From the NCBI RefSeq assembly GCF_007004735.1, contig NZ_SSNL01000004.1:434001-498000 (forward strand): 64,000 nucleotides of DNA, in the 5' to 3' direction. Shown piece after piece: positions 34,082 through 41,835 of the stretch (position 1 is the stretch's first letter; each line of letters starts with the position of its first letter). The position numbers and the translations under genes are program-made. Source of the DNA: Salinigranum halophilum (GTDB taxonomy: Archaea > Halobacteriota > Halobacteria > Halobacteriales > Haloferacaceae). Under the pieces are notes generated by a model that saw nothing but the letters and a program-made list of their open reading frames with translations, was not told the DNA's origin and made no database searches.

Positions 34082-35020
34082 ATGGCACGGACAGAGCAGA
34101 AGGTGCGCGACCTCGTCGGCGGCGACGGCGAGATGCGCGATGCGGTCGAGACGGTCCTCGCTCACGTTGACGACAGCGAGACCGGTGAAGTCGCGTGGGT
34201 CGACGTGAAGGGCGACCTCACGAGCGGGCAGTGGGGCCGACTCATCGAGCGCGGCATCCTCGTCGAGGGCGACGCTGGGTTCCGACTCGCCGACACCGAG
34301 GCGGTGCGGAACGGACTCAACGGCGAGACCGACTCGACGTCGACCTCGAAATCGACCACCACGTCCAAGTCGGCGTCATCCGACGACGAGGGCTCCTCGT
34401 GGTCGAAGTACGACAAGGGTGCGGCGGTGGTGACCGTCGCCCTGTTCGCCGGGTACTCGTGGAAGCCACTTCGCGACATCATCGGTGGCGCAATGGACGT
34501 CGCGCTGGGGCCACTGGCGACGCTGATGCCGTTCTACGCCGTCGTGATGGTACTCGCACTGGCGACGGGGCTGTACTCGACGCTCCTGCAGGCGAACCTC
34601 ATGGACATGGACAAGATGTCCAAGTACCAAGAGAAGATGAAGGACATCCAGGCGCGGCGCAAGCAGGCCAAAGAGGACGGCGACGACGACGAACTCGACC
34701 GCATCCAGGAAGAACAGATGGAGGCGATGGGCGACCAGATGGGCATGTTCAAAGAGCAGTTCCGCCCGATGGTGTGGATCATGTTCTTCACCATCCCCGT
34801 GTTCCTCTGGATGTACTGGGGCATCGGCATCGGCCCGAACGCGGAGTCACACGTCCCCCTGCAGAACCTCGTTCTGCCGCTGATGGGTGAAGTCGCGTGG
34901 ACCGACCAAGTCCTCGGCCCCATCCAGGCGTGGATCGTCTGGTACTTCCTCTGCTCGATGGGCTTCACCCAGATCATCCGGAAGGGGCTCAACATCGACA
35001 TGTCGCCCACCGCGTCCTGA
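34082..35020 (+). CDS. DUF106 (EMC3/YidC-Oxa1-Get1 superfamily) membrane protein
   Basis: 312 residues. An acidic N-terminal domain (~1-80) and a Ser/Thr linker precede three transmembrane helices at ~120, ~155-180 and ~235-260 plus a final helix near 290. Between helices is the cytoplasmic coiled coil YQEKMKDIQARRKQAKEDGD and MEAMGDQMGMFKEQFRP, the hallmark of archaeal YidC-like proteins. It probably assists insertion of membrane proteins. It precedes cmk and truB, the order known from the archaeal secY-adk-DUF106-cmk-truB cluster. Confidence 0.9.
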   Translation: MARTEQKVRDLVGGDGEMRDAVETVLAHVDDSETGEVAWVDVKGDLTSGQWGRLIERGILVEGDAGFRLADTEAVRNGLNGETDSTSTSKSTTTSKSASSDDEGSSWSKYDKGAAVVTVALFAGYSWKPLRDIIGGAMDVALGPLATLMPFYAVVMVLALATGLYSTLLQANLMDMDKMSKYQEKMKDIQARRKQAKEDGDDDELDRIQEEQMEAMGDQMGMFKEQFRPMVWIMFFTIPVFLWMYWGIGIGPNAESHVPLQNLVLPLMGEVAWTDQVLGPIQAWIVWYFLCSMGFTQIIRKGLNIDMSPTAS

Positions 35021-35117
35021 ACGGACGTCGACGACTCCCGCGGTTTCGACGCTTCGACGGCCGCCCTGCGCCCGCTGGACCGACAGTCTCTTTTAGCACG
35101 CCGGGCCGAATATCGAT

Positions 35118-35696
35118 ATGTTACTCACCGTTTCGGGGCCGCCAGGCAGTGGGAAGAGCACTACTGCCGCCGCGCTCGCGAAGGCGTTCGAACTCGAACA
35201 CATCTCGGGTGGCGACATCTTCCGGTCGCTCGCGGCCGAGCGCGGACTCACGCCCGTCGAGTTCAACGAACTCGCCGAGACGGACGACCAGATCGACCGC
35301 GACCTCGACCAACGCCTCCACGAGATCGCGAAAGAACGCGACGACGTCCTCCTCGAGTCGCGGCTCGCGGGGTGGCTCGCGGGCGACGACGCCGACATCA
35401 AAGTCTGGCTCGATGCGCCGCTGAACATCCGCGCCGAACGGATCGCCGACCGCGAGGACAAGTCGTTCGAGACGGCCTACGAGGAGACCCACCGCCGCGA
35501 ACGAAGCGAGGCCAAGCGGTACAGGGAGTACTACAACATCGACATCGACGACCGCTCTATCTACGACCTCGTCTACAACACCGCGCGGTGGAGCCCCGAG
35601 GGCGTGCTCGGGATGCTCACCACCGCCGTCGACTCGTACGACCCGAACTCCGACGAGGGGAAGGCCCCGGTCGACGGCGTCATCTACGACTTCTGA
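35118..35696 (+). CDS. cmk: Cytidylate kinase, archaeal type
   Basis: 192 residues. It phosphorylates CMP and dCMP using ATP. The P loop is GPPGSGKST (residues 7-15), and the substrate region starts [37 protein letters not shown] and the LID-like [12 protein letters not shown] are typical of the short archaeal Cmk. Its stop is followed immediately by the ATG of truB, so the two are one operon. It lies ~100 bases after the DUF106 gene. Confidence 0.94.
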   Translation: MLLTVSGPPGSGKSTTAAALAKAFELEHISGGDIFRSLAAERGLTPVEFNELAETDDQIDRDLDQRLHEIAKERDDVLLESRLAGWLAGDDADIKVWLDAPLNIRAERIADREDKSFETAYEETHRRERSEAKRYREYYNIDIDDRSIYDLVYNTARWSPEGVLGMLTTAVDSYDPNSDEGKAPVDGVIYDF

Positions 35697-36608
35697 ATGG
35701 CCCGAACACTTCGCGCCCCGCCCGACGACCGCCCGCTCGAGTCCCTCCTGCGTTTCGGCGTCGTCAACCTCGACAAGCCGCCGGGGCCCTCCGCCCACCA
35801 GGTGGCCGCGTGGGTTCGTGACCTCGCCGGCGTCGACCGCGCGGCCCACGCGGGGACGCTCGACCCCAAGGTGACCGGCTGTCTCCCCGTCCTCCTGGGC
35901 GATGCGACGCGGATGGCACAGGTGTTCCTCGAAGGCGTGAAAGAGTACGTCGCGGTGCTCGAACTCCACGGCCCCCTGCCGACGGACCTCGAGGCCGTCG
36001 TCGCGGAGTTCGAGGGGCCGCTGTACCAGAAACCCCCCCGAAAGAGCGCAGTCACTCGCCGCCTGCGCGTGCGCGAGATTTACGAACTGGACGTGCTCGA
36101 CACCCGCGACCGGCAGGTGCTTCTCCGGATTCGGTGTGAGTCGGGGACCTACGTGCGCAAGCTGTGTCACGACCTCGGCCTCGCACTCGGGACGGGCGCG
36201 CACATGGGTCACCTCCGGAGAACGGAGACGTCGCCGTTCGACGACACCACGCTCGTGACGATGCACGCCCTCGCCGACGCTCTCGCTTTCGCCGACGAGG
36301 GCGACGAGACGACGCTCCGTGACGTGGTCGCGCCCGCGGAGCGCGCACTCGTCCACCTGCCCCGGGTGACGGTCGCCCCCTCTGCCGCCGAACAGGTCGC
36401 GACCGGCGCGCCCGTCTACGCCCCGGGCGTCATCGGTGTCGAACCGGCCCGCGAGCCCGTCCCCGAAGTCGGGACCGGCGCAGTCGAGGAGGGGGCGCTC
36501 GTCGCCTGCTACACGCCCGATGGGAGCGCCGTCTGTCTCGGCCGACTGGTCGGCGACCCCGACGCGGAGCGCGGCGAGGTCGTCTCGCTCGAGCGGGTCT
36601 TGGTCTGA
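35697..36608 (+). CDS. truB: tRNA/rRNA pseudouridine synthase, Cbf5/TruB family
   Basis: 303 residues. This is the catalytic subunit of archaeal H/ACA ribonucleoproteins and it can also modify tRNA position 55. The catalytic Asp56 is in HAGTLDPKVTGCLPV. Other conserved blocks are LDKPPGPSAHQV, GVKEYVAVLELHG, CESGTYVRKLCHDLG and GAHMGHLRRTE. A C-terminal PUA domain (~215-300) contains VYAPGVIGVE and CYTPDGSAVCLGRL. The ATG abuts the cmk stop codon with no spacer. Confidence 0.95.
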   Translation: MARTLRAPPDDRPLESLLRFGVVNLDKPPGPSAHQVAAWVRDLAGVDRAAHAGTLDPKVTGCLPVLLGDATRMAQVFLEGVKEYVAVLELHGPLPTDLEAVVAEFEGPLYQKPPRKSAVTRRLRVREIYELDVLDTRDRQVLLRIRCESGTYVRKLCHDLGLALGTGAHMGHLRRTETSPFDDTTLVTMHALADALAFADEGDETTLRDVVAPAERALVHLPRVTVAPSAAEQVATGAPVYAPGVIGVEPAREPVPEVGTGAVEEGALVACYTPDGSAVCLGRLVGDPDAERGEVVSLERVLV

Positions 36609-36649
36609 CTGGCGGGTGCGTTTCCCTCGCACGCCGCCGGGGAAACGAA

Positions 36650-36657
36650 GCGTTTAA
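36650..36657 (+). promoter_or_regulatory. Probable tRNA-Pro TATA box
   Basis: GTTTAACC lies about 38 bases upstream of the tRNA 5' end at 36692, a reasonable distance for a short 5' leader removed by RNase P. Confidence 0.4.
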
Positions 36658-36691
36658 CCGGGGGACGGGCTTTCGTCGATATGCACCACGA

Positions 36692-36762
36692 GGGACCGTG
36701 GGGTAGTGGTATCCTCTGCGGATGGGGTCCGCAGGACTTGAGTTCGATTCTCAGCGGTCCCA
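36692..36762 (+). tRNA. tRNA-Pro (GGG)
   Basis: 71 bases. Acceptor GGGACCG pairs with CGGTCCC and the discriminator is A, with no encoded CCA. The anticodon stem TGCGG/CCGCA surrounds the loop ATGGGGT, giving anticodon GGG. The T arm is TTGAG-TTCGATT-CTCAG. Its last 13 bases belong to a 15-base sequence repeated at 37518, marking it as an integration target. Confidence 0.95.
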
Positions 36763-36764
36763 CT
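36750..36764 (+). repeat. attL-like direct repeat inside tRNA-Pro
   Basis: CTCAGCGGTCCCACT covers the end of the T stem, the acceptor 3' strand and two bases beyond the tRNA. It is identical to 37518-37532. Both copies are soon followed by a T-run and AC. Confidence 0.8.
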
Positions 36765-36783
36765 CCACCTTTTTACGTCGTCA

Positions 36784-36802
36784 GGTGCGCCTTCGGCGCA
36801 CC
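36784..36802 (+). repeat. Hairpin sequence after tRNA-Pro
   Basis: GGTGCGCC-TTC-GGCGCACC has perfect 8-base arms. It lies 22 bases past the tRNA end, inside the small element, and may mark RNA 3' ends. A second hairpin with arms CCGCGAC and GTCGCGG follows at 36834-36858. Confidence 0.55.
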
Positions 36803-36900
36803 GTTCCTCGCAAAAAGCTGGGACAAAAACGTGCCGCGACTCGCTTCGCTCGTCGCGGTACGGTACACCCGTGGAATGTATACCTCTGCCAGGAGTCGGC

Positions 36901-37146
36901 TTACAGGTTTTCAGCGATCCAGCGACACCACGTACGGAAGTCCTTCGCCCCGCACTGGTTCGCGATGGACTGGAGGGTCCCGGTCGGGATGTCACCGTGC
37001 ATCGGCACCGTTACGACCCGTACCTCGTCGGAGTGTGGGCTCTCCCACCGTAGCTTGAGGTGGCTCCCCGTCCGGTCGACCGGACGGTATCCGTGGCTGG
37101 TCAGGACTGAAGCGACTTCACGACCGGAGAACGTCGTCCGGACCAT
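36901..37146 (-). CDS. hicA: HicA-type toxin (mRNA interferase)
   Basis: 81 residues. HicA proteins have a dsRBD-like fold and cut mRNA. The family pattern is present: SGREVASVLTSHGYRPVDRT, the catalytic His29 in GSHLKLRW, then VRVVTVPMHGDIPTGTLQSI. The final ~15 residues (GAKDFRTWCRWIAENL) extend a usual HicA. Its ATG directly follows the hicB stop codon with no spacing. Gene order is hicB first, the reverse of the more common hicA-hicB. Confidence 0.9.
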   Translation of the reverse strand: MVRTTFSGREVASVLTSHGYRPVDRTGSHLKLRWESPHSDEVRVVTVPMHGDIPTGTLQSIANQCGAKDFRTWCRWIAENL

Positions 37147-37404
37147 CTACCGCAGGAACTCGGGGAGTTCCTCATCGTCAAACTCGTCGGGGTCGAGGTC
37201 CCACTCGTCGAGGTCCTCGTCGGTCACGGGTTCCCCGCCCCCTGCGTGGAGTTCGAGCGCCTCGGCAAGCATTCGGAGGGCCTCGGCCTTCGTCTCGCCG
37301 AACGACGCGACTCCGGTCTCACGGTCTCGAGCCGTGATGCGGCCGTCGTCCTCGTGGATGAAGTCGACGCCGTCGAGATGGTCGTCCCGAGTCGTGCTCG
37401 CCAT
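37147..37404 (-). CDS. hicB: HicB-type antitoxin
   Basis: 85 residues. The partial RNase H-like HicB core is visible: VDFIHEDDGRITARDRETGV followed by SFGETKAEALRMLAEALELH. The C-terminus is a strongly acidic tail (DEDLDEWDLDPDEFDDEELP) in place of a helix-turn-helix or ribbon-helix-helix domain, so self-repression by DNA binding is not evident. The ATG at 37404 has a TTAA-containing TATA box at 37430-37438 on the minus strand, fitting leaderless transcription. It is expected to bind and neutralise HicA. Confidence 0.86.
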   Translation of the reverse strand: MASTTRDDHLDGVDFIHEDDGRITARDRETGVASFGETKAEALRMLAEALELHAGGGEPVTDEDLDEWDLDPDEFDDEELPEFLR

Positions 37405-37517
37405 TTCAGTTACATCCAGTCGTCGTGGCGTGTTAAGCGTTCGCCAGCGGAGCCCGAGCGACAGAGACGAGCACATGCAGACTTCGATCGATTATCCGGA
37501 GAACGAAGCCCGCTCAC

Positions 37518-37532
37518 CTCAGCGGTCCCACT
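37518..37532 (+). repeat. attR-like direct repeat
   Basis: Exact copy of 36750-36764 (CTCAGCGGTCCCACT), followed by TTTTTTACC. It lies 101 bases before the stop of the next leftward gene (37633) and does not rebuild a tRNA, so it is the distal junction. Confidence 0.8.
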
Positions 37533-37632
37533 TTTTTACCGGAACATGGGACGAAGAGATGCCGGAGAGGGTAGCTCGGCGCTCCCGTTCCGTCGACGAC
37601 GAACGGGACGAGTCCCGGGACGGCACATCCAC

Positions 37633-38613
37633 TCACCGGCGTCGACGGCGAGGAACGCCACGACGGCGAATCGCCGGACGGTCGCCGACGTCGGCCTGCT
37701 CCACCTCCGGCGTCTCGTCGTCGGCCAGCCGAGCGAACCCGAAGCGGCCGAGCGTTCGCTCGACGGCGGAGCCGAAGCCACGACGCAGTCGCGCCCCGAG
37801 TTTCTTCGCGATGGCGACGATGAAGAGCGCCCGCTCGAAGACCGAGAGCACGCGGTCTGCGAGGCTCACGGGGTCGAGCGAGTTCCCGGCGGTCACCGTG
37901 TTGCCACCGGTTCGCGTGAGCGATTCGCCCGCCGTGCCGGCCGTCGACGAGCCAGTGGTCGCCCCCGGCGACCCGGTCGTTCCCACGGCGGCCGCGCCCG
38001 TCCCCGACGCAGTCGTTCCGGCGCTCCCGGCGGCGACCGCGCCGCCGCCGAGGACCTTCGTGCCGGCGACAGCCAGCGCGCCAGCACCGAGGAGCGCAAC
38101 GGCACCGACGGCGACGGCCTGTCCCGGCGAACCGACCGCCCAGAGTCCGAGACTCACGAGCGCCCAGGCAGCCCGGTTCAACAGGCCGACGCCCTCGATG
38201 CGGACGTCACCAGCGGTGACGGCCGACTCGAACGCCGCGGCGCGGTCGGGGGCGGCAGCGATTCGCCCGACCGTCTCGGGGTCGGTGAACATCCGGACCG
38301 TCGCGTCGTCGCGCGGGCCGGCCCGGAAGTCGACGACGTGGAGGTCCGCGTCGGTCCGGAACGAGAACTGTGCGGACGAACCGTCCGTGTCCGTGACGGT
38401 GAGCGTGACTCGCTGGTCGCGGACGAGGCGGGCGGCGGGGCCGACGTCGAGGCCGTCGACGGCGGCGTTGTACCCGGCGACGACTCGTTCGAGGGCCGCT
38501 CCCGTCCCGTCGGCCCACGTCGGTTCACCCACCTGAGCGACGGCCCCTCCCCCGAGAACGCTGACGAGGAGCGCGACGGCGACGAGCCGGTTCACTCTTC
38601 CCGACGAATCCAT
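37633..38613 (-). CDS. Exported protein with SCP2-like and Gly/Ala-rich membrane regions
   Basis: 326 residues. MDSSGRVNRLVAVALLVSVL is a signal sequence. Residues ~40-145 alternate strands and helices in a way that recalls SCP2 lipid-binding domains (VTLTVTDTDGSSAQFSFRTD, then TVRMFTDPETVGRIAAAPDR and VTAGDVRIEGVGLLNRAAWA). A hydrophobic Gly/Ala region (~150-185) follows, then a Gly/Thr/Ser-rich stretch and a helical basic C-terminus ending in Arg repeats. The SCP2 comparison is tentative and the function unknown. It reads toward the hicBA element. Confidence 0.65.
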   Translation of the reverse strand: MDSSGRVNRLVAVALLVSVLGGGAVAQVGEPTWADGTGAALERVVAGYNAAVDGLDVGPAARLVRDQRVTLTVTDTDGSSAQFSFRTDADLHVVDFRAGPRDDATVRMFTDPETVGRIAAAPDRAAAFESAVTAGDVRIEGVGLLNRAAWALVSLGLWAVGSPGQAVAVGAVALLGAGALAVAGTKVLGGGAVAAGSAGTTASGTGAAAVGTTGSPGATTGSSTAGTAGESLTRTGGNTVTAGNSLDPVSLADRVLSVFERALFIVAIAKKLGARLRRGFGSAVERTLGRFGFARLADDETPEVEQADVGDRPAIRRRGVPRRRRR

Positions 38614-38747
38614 GTGTGTTGTTGTCGTGTGTCGTGATAATTGCTCTCACGGTATTCGTGAACGACCACTTCGCCGACAGATTCGGCCACGTCGGCGCGC
38701 GGCCTCCGGGATAAACAGCTATATCAGCCGGTTTCCTCAACGGTGCC

Positions 38748-40217
38748 ATGGAATCTCTCCCCGACGGCCGAATCTCGACGGGGATAACCGGCCTCGACGA
38801 CGTGCTGTCCGGTGGTCTCATCCCCAGCCGGAGCTACATGGTGAGCGGCGACCCCGGGACGGGGAAGACGATTCTCGGTCTCCACTTTCTCACCGCCGGC
38901 GAGGGGGAGTCACTCTACGTCAACCTCGAAGAGCCCGCGGCGGAGGTGGCTCGGAACGCGGCGGCCGTCGGAATCGACACCGAGAACGTCACATTCCTCG
39001 ATCTGAGCCCCGCCGCCGACGTGTTCGTCGAAGAGCAGGAGTACGACGTGTTCACCTCCGACGACGTGGAGGGGGCGTCACTGCGGTCGGCCATCGTCGA
39101 AGCCGTACGCGACAGCGAACCGACCCGGATGTTCATCGACCCGATGTCGGAACTCCAGCACCTCGCGCCCGACACGTATCAGCTCCGCCAGCAGGTCTCG
39201 TCGCTCCTGCGTTTCCTCCGCGAGCAGGACGTGACGCTGGTTTTCACCACGCAGGCGACGTCGGGTGTGCCCGACGACGACCTCCAGTATCTCAGCGACG
39301 GGTCGTTCGAACTCACCAACACGGACCGGGGCCGACGCCTCCGCGTCACGAAGTTCCGCGGGTCGAACACACAGAGCGGCGCTCACACCGTCCGAATCAC
39401 GGACGAGGGTATCCAGGTCTATCCGGTGTTGGTCCCCGACGGCCACGCGGTCGACTTCCCCGACGAGACCATCTCCGCCGGAATTCCAGAGCTGAACCAG
39501 CTCCTCGGCGGCGGGTTGAGCCGGGGGACCGTCACCATCATCAACGGGCCGAGCGGGGTCGGGAAGACGACGCTCGGCGCACAGGTGATGAAGGAGGCCG
39601 CGGGACGGGGCGAGCGCTCCGTCATCTACATGTTCGAAGAGACCACCAGGACGTTCACCACCCGGTGTACGTCCGTCGACATCCCGGTCGACAGGATGGT
39701 CGACCGGGGGACGCTCAGAATCGAGGAGGTCCAGCCGCTCGTCCAGTCCCCGGCGGAGTTCGCGTCGATGGTACGGGCGGACGTCGAAGCGCGGGGAGCG
39801 AAAGTCGTCCTCATCGACGGCATCGACGGCTACCGCCTGTCGGTTCGGAGCGAGGACGCCGACTCGCTCCACCGCGAAATCGGCGCGCTCTGTCGGTATC
39901 TCCGGTCGCGTGGCGTGACGACACTGCTCGTCGACTCTGCCGAGACGGTCACGGGTGAGTTCCGCGCGACACAGGGCGGCGTCAGCTACATCGCCGACAA
40001 CATCGTCTTCCTCCGGTACATCGAGGTGAACGGCGAGCTCCGGAAGGCCATCGGCGTCCTGAAGAAGCGAACGAGCGATTACGAGCGGGCCCTCCGGGAG
40101 TTCAAAATCACCGAGTACGGACTCAGCGTCGGTCAGCCGCTGCGGTCGCTGCGTGGCATCCTCGGCGGGATTCCCGAGGTCGTCGGAGACACCCCGTCGC
40201 TAGACCAGGACCGATGA
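38748..40217 (+). CDS. Double-domain KaiC-like ATPase
   Basis: 489 residues with two RecA-type domains, like cyanobacterial KaiC. Domain 1 has Walker A GDPGTGKT (34-41), the catalytic Glu pair in NLEEP and Walker B-like MFIDPMSEL. Domain 2 has Walker A GPSGVGKT (267-274), FEETTRT and VVLIDGIDGY. KaiC relatives in haloarchaea are linked to daily expression rhythms and to signalling with histidine kinases. KaiA and KaiB are not present. The next gene, 34 bases downstream, is a LOV-domain kinase, so the two are probably co-transcribed. Confidence 0.92.
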   Translation: MESLPDGRISTGITGLDDVLSGGLIPSRSYMVSGDPGTGKTILGLHFLTAGEGESLYVNLEEPAAEVARNAAAVGIDTENVTFLDLSPAADVFVEEQEYDVFTSDDVEGASLRSAIVEAVRDSEPTRMFIDPMSELQHLAPDTYQLRQQVSSLLRFLREQDVTLVFTTQATSGVPDDDLQYLSDGSFELTNTDRGRRLRVTKFRGSNTQSGAHTVRITDEGIQVYPVLVPDGHAVDFPDETISAGIPELNQLLGGGLSRGTVTIINGPSGVGKTTLGAQVMKEAAGRGERSVIYMFEETTRTFTTRCTSVDIPVDRMVDRGTLRIEEVQPLVQSPAEFASMVRADVEARGAKVVLIDGIDGYRLSVRSEDADSLHREIGALCRYLRSRGVTTLLVDSAETVTGEFRATQGGVSYIADNIVFLRYIEVNGELRKAIGVLKKRTSDYERALREFKITEYGLSVGQPLRSLRGILGGIPEVVGDTPSLDQDR

Positions 40218-40251
40218 ACTCGCGTGACCGTTCGCACCGACAGCCGATGAA

Positions 40252-41811
40252 ATGACAGACACCCCAGCGGACGACCAGTCGTCGAGTGACGTCGAAGCCG
40301 GCCGAGCCACGGGAGCTCCCGGAGCCGACGGCGACAGCGAACGAACGTCCCGTCACACCAGCAACGGTTCCGGCGGGACGGACCCGCCACACGTCCTCCT
40401 CCTCGCGGAGACGAACCGGAACCGCCACCTGCTCGCCGAGTTCCTCACGGCGGAGTTGACCGTCACTGCGACGGACGACGCGGCGGCGCTCACCGCCGAG
40501 GTCGACCTCTGTCTCGTCGATAGACGGCAACTCGACCGCCACCGGGACGCCATCCTCGCTCGGCGCGAGGCAGTCGACCCGGTGTTCCTCCCGGTCGTCC
40601 TCGTCGACTCGGGGACCGCACCGCTGTCCGAGGACGGGTGGGCGGTCGTCGACGATGTGGTCCAGACGCCCATCTCGAAGCCGGTTCTTCGCGCCCGAAT
40701 CGAGAACCTGCTCGCACGCCGTCGACAGAGCTGTCGGCTCGCCGACCGGGAGGCGGAACTCGAAGTCGCCCTGACCGAACTCCGCGTCAGAGACCGTGCG
40801 ATGGCCGAGGCACCGATCGGCGTCACCATCGCCGGGCCGTGGGCGGACGACACCCCGCTCGTGTACGTCAACGACGCGTTCTGCGAGCTGACGGGCTATT
40901 CGGAAGCCGAGGTCCTCGGGCGGAACTGCCGCTTCCTGCAGGGAGAGCGAACCGACGAGGCGACGCGCCGCACGCTGCGTGCGGCGCTCGCCGTCGCCGA
41001 GCCGGTGAGCGTCGACCTGGTGAACTACACTCGAGACGGCGAGCAGTTCTGGAACAAGGTCGACATCGCGCCCGTCCGCGACGACGACGGTGAGGTGACG
41101 CACTTCGTCGGCTTTCAGACGGACATCACGGCCCGGAAGCTCCACGAACAGCGCGTGGACGTCCTCAACCGGTTCATGCGTCACAACCTCCGGAACGAAC
41201 TGAACATCATCGACGGCTATCGCGACGCGTTGCTGTCGGACGTCGGCATCGACCGCGAGACCGCCCTCGAGCGGATCGGCGAGTCGATCAGCCGACTCGT
41301 CGGACTGAGCGAGGAGACGGGCCACATCGAACAGGTGTTCAGCGGCGGCCCCGTCGCGGCCGACGTCGTCGACGAGATCGCCGACGAAATCGGCACACGC
41401 GACTCGGACGTCACTGTCCGTGTCGAACTCCCCGACGACCCGGTACACGTCAGCGCCAGGACGCTCGCGCTCGGCTGCGTCGACTACCTGTCGACGCTCC
41501 TCGACACCAACCGCTCCGAGTCGCCCGACCGGCGGGTGTCCATCGTCGTGAGCACCGACGACGGCGTCGTCGACATCGCGCTGAGTGACGACGGTGGGGG
41601 CCTCTCCGAGACCGACTGGCACGTAATCGAAGCGGGGTCGGAGACGCCGCTTCGACACACCGACCACCTCGGCCTCTGGGTCCTCCGCTGGGTGACGACG
41701 CGAAACGGCGGCGAACTGGTTCGGGCGGCTGACGGCACGCTCCACGTTCGGTTCCCGGTTCGAGCACCGCCCCCGCAGAGCCCAGCGCGCGAGCACGAAC
41801 GGGGTACGTGA
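40252..41811 (+). CDS. LOV-domain histidine kinase with N-terminal receiver-like domain
   Basis: 519 residues. After a disordered start, residues ~46-155 resemble a degenerate receiver domain (PHVLLLAETNRNRHLLAEFL, then VDLCLVDRR). A PAS domain of LOV type follows (~180-295) with GRNCRFLQG (Cys226, the flavin-adduct residue), VNYTRDGEQFWN and FVGFQTDIT, the flavin-binding residues. The phospho-acceptor is His311 in RFMRHNLRNELN. The ATPase domain is worn: the N box (LALGCVDYLSTLLDTNR) lacks the usual Asn at its conserved place, and the G box is DDGGGL. Probably a blue-light sensor acting with the upstream KaiC-like protein. Confidence 0.85.
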   Translation: MTDTPADDQSSSDVEAGRATGAPGADGDSERTSRHTSNGSGGTDPPHVLLLAETNRNRHLLAEFLTAELTVTATDDAAALTAEVDLCLVDRRQLDRHRDAILARREAVDPVFLPVVLVDSGTAPLSEDGWAVVDDVVQTPISKPVLRARIENLLARRRQSCRLADREAELEVALTELRVRDRAMAEAPIGVTIAGPWADDTPLVYVNDAFCELTGYSEAEVLGRNCRFLQGERTDEATRRTLRAALAVAEPVSVDLVNYTRDGEQFWNKVDIAPVRDDDGEVTHFVGFQTDITARKLHEQRVDVLNRFMRHNLRNELNIIDGYRDALLSDVGIDRETALERIGESISRLVGLSEETGHIEQVFSGGPVAADVVDEIADEIGTRDSDVTVRVELPDDPVHVSARTLALGCVDYLSTLLDTNRSESPDRRVSIVVSTDDGVVDIALSDDGGGLSETDWHVIEAGSETPLRHTDHLGLWVLRWVTTRNGGELVRAADGTLHVRFPVRAPPPQSPAREHERGT

Positions 41812-41835
41812 GTCCGACACTCGGTCGGCCGGCCG

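Larger units (their letters stand above)
36750..37532. mobile_element. Small integrated element at tRNA-Pro carrying hicBA
   Basis: The segment is bounded by direct repeats of the tRNA-Pro 3' end, the usual result of site-specific integration into a tRNA gene. It holds only the hicB-hicA pair, two hairpin sequences and promoters, with no integrase. The period from repeat to repeat is 768 bases. It may be the remnant of a larger element whose other genes were lost, or a passenger moved by an integrase acting in trans. The repeats are seen directly; mobility is inference. Confidence 0.7.

Noticed and set aside
36765-36900. Search for an integrase or integrase fragment in the hicBA element
   Set aside because: No Tyr-recombinase motifs (RxxY or HxxR) are encoded on either strand. 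The hairpins and low-quality frames do not support a gene.
37474-37620. An ATG-initiated stretch MQTSIDYPENEARSPQ crossing the distal repeat
   Set aside because: It continues into an Arg-rich frame antisense to the exported-protein gene and shows no likeness to an integrase or other protein.
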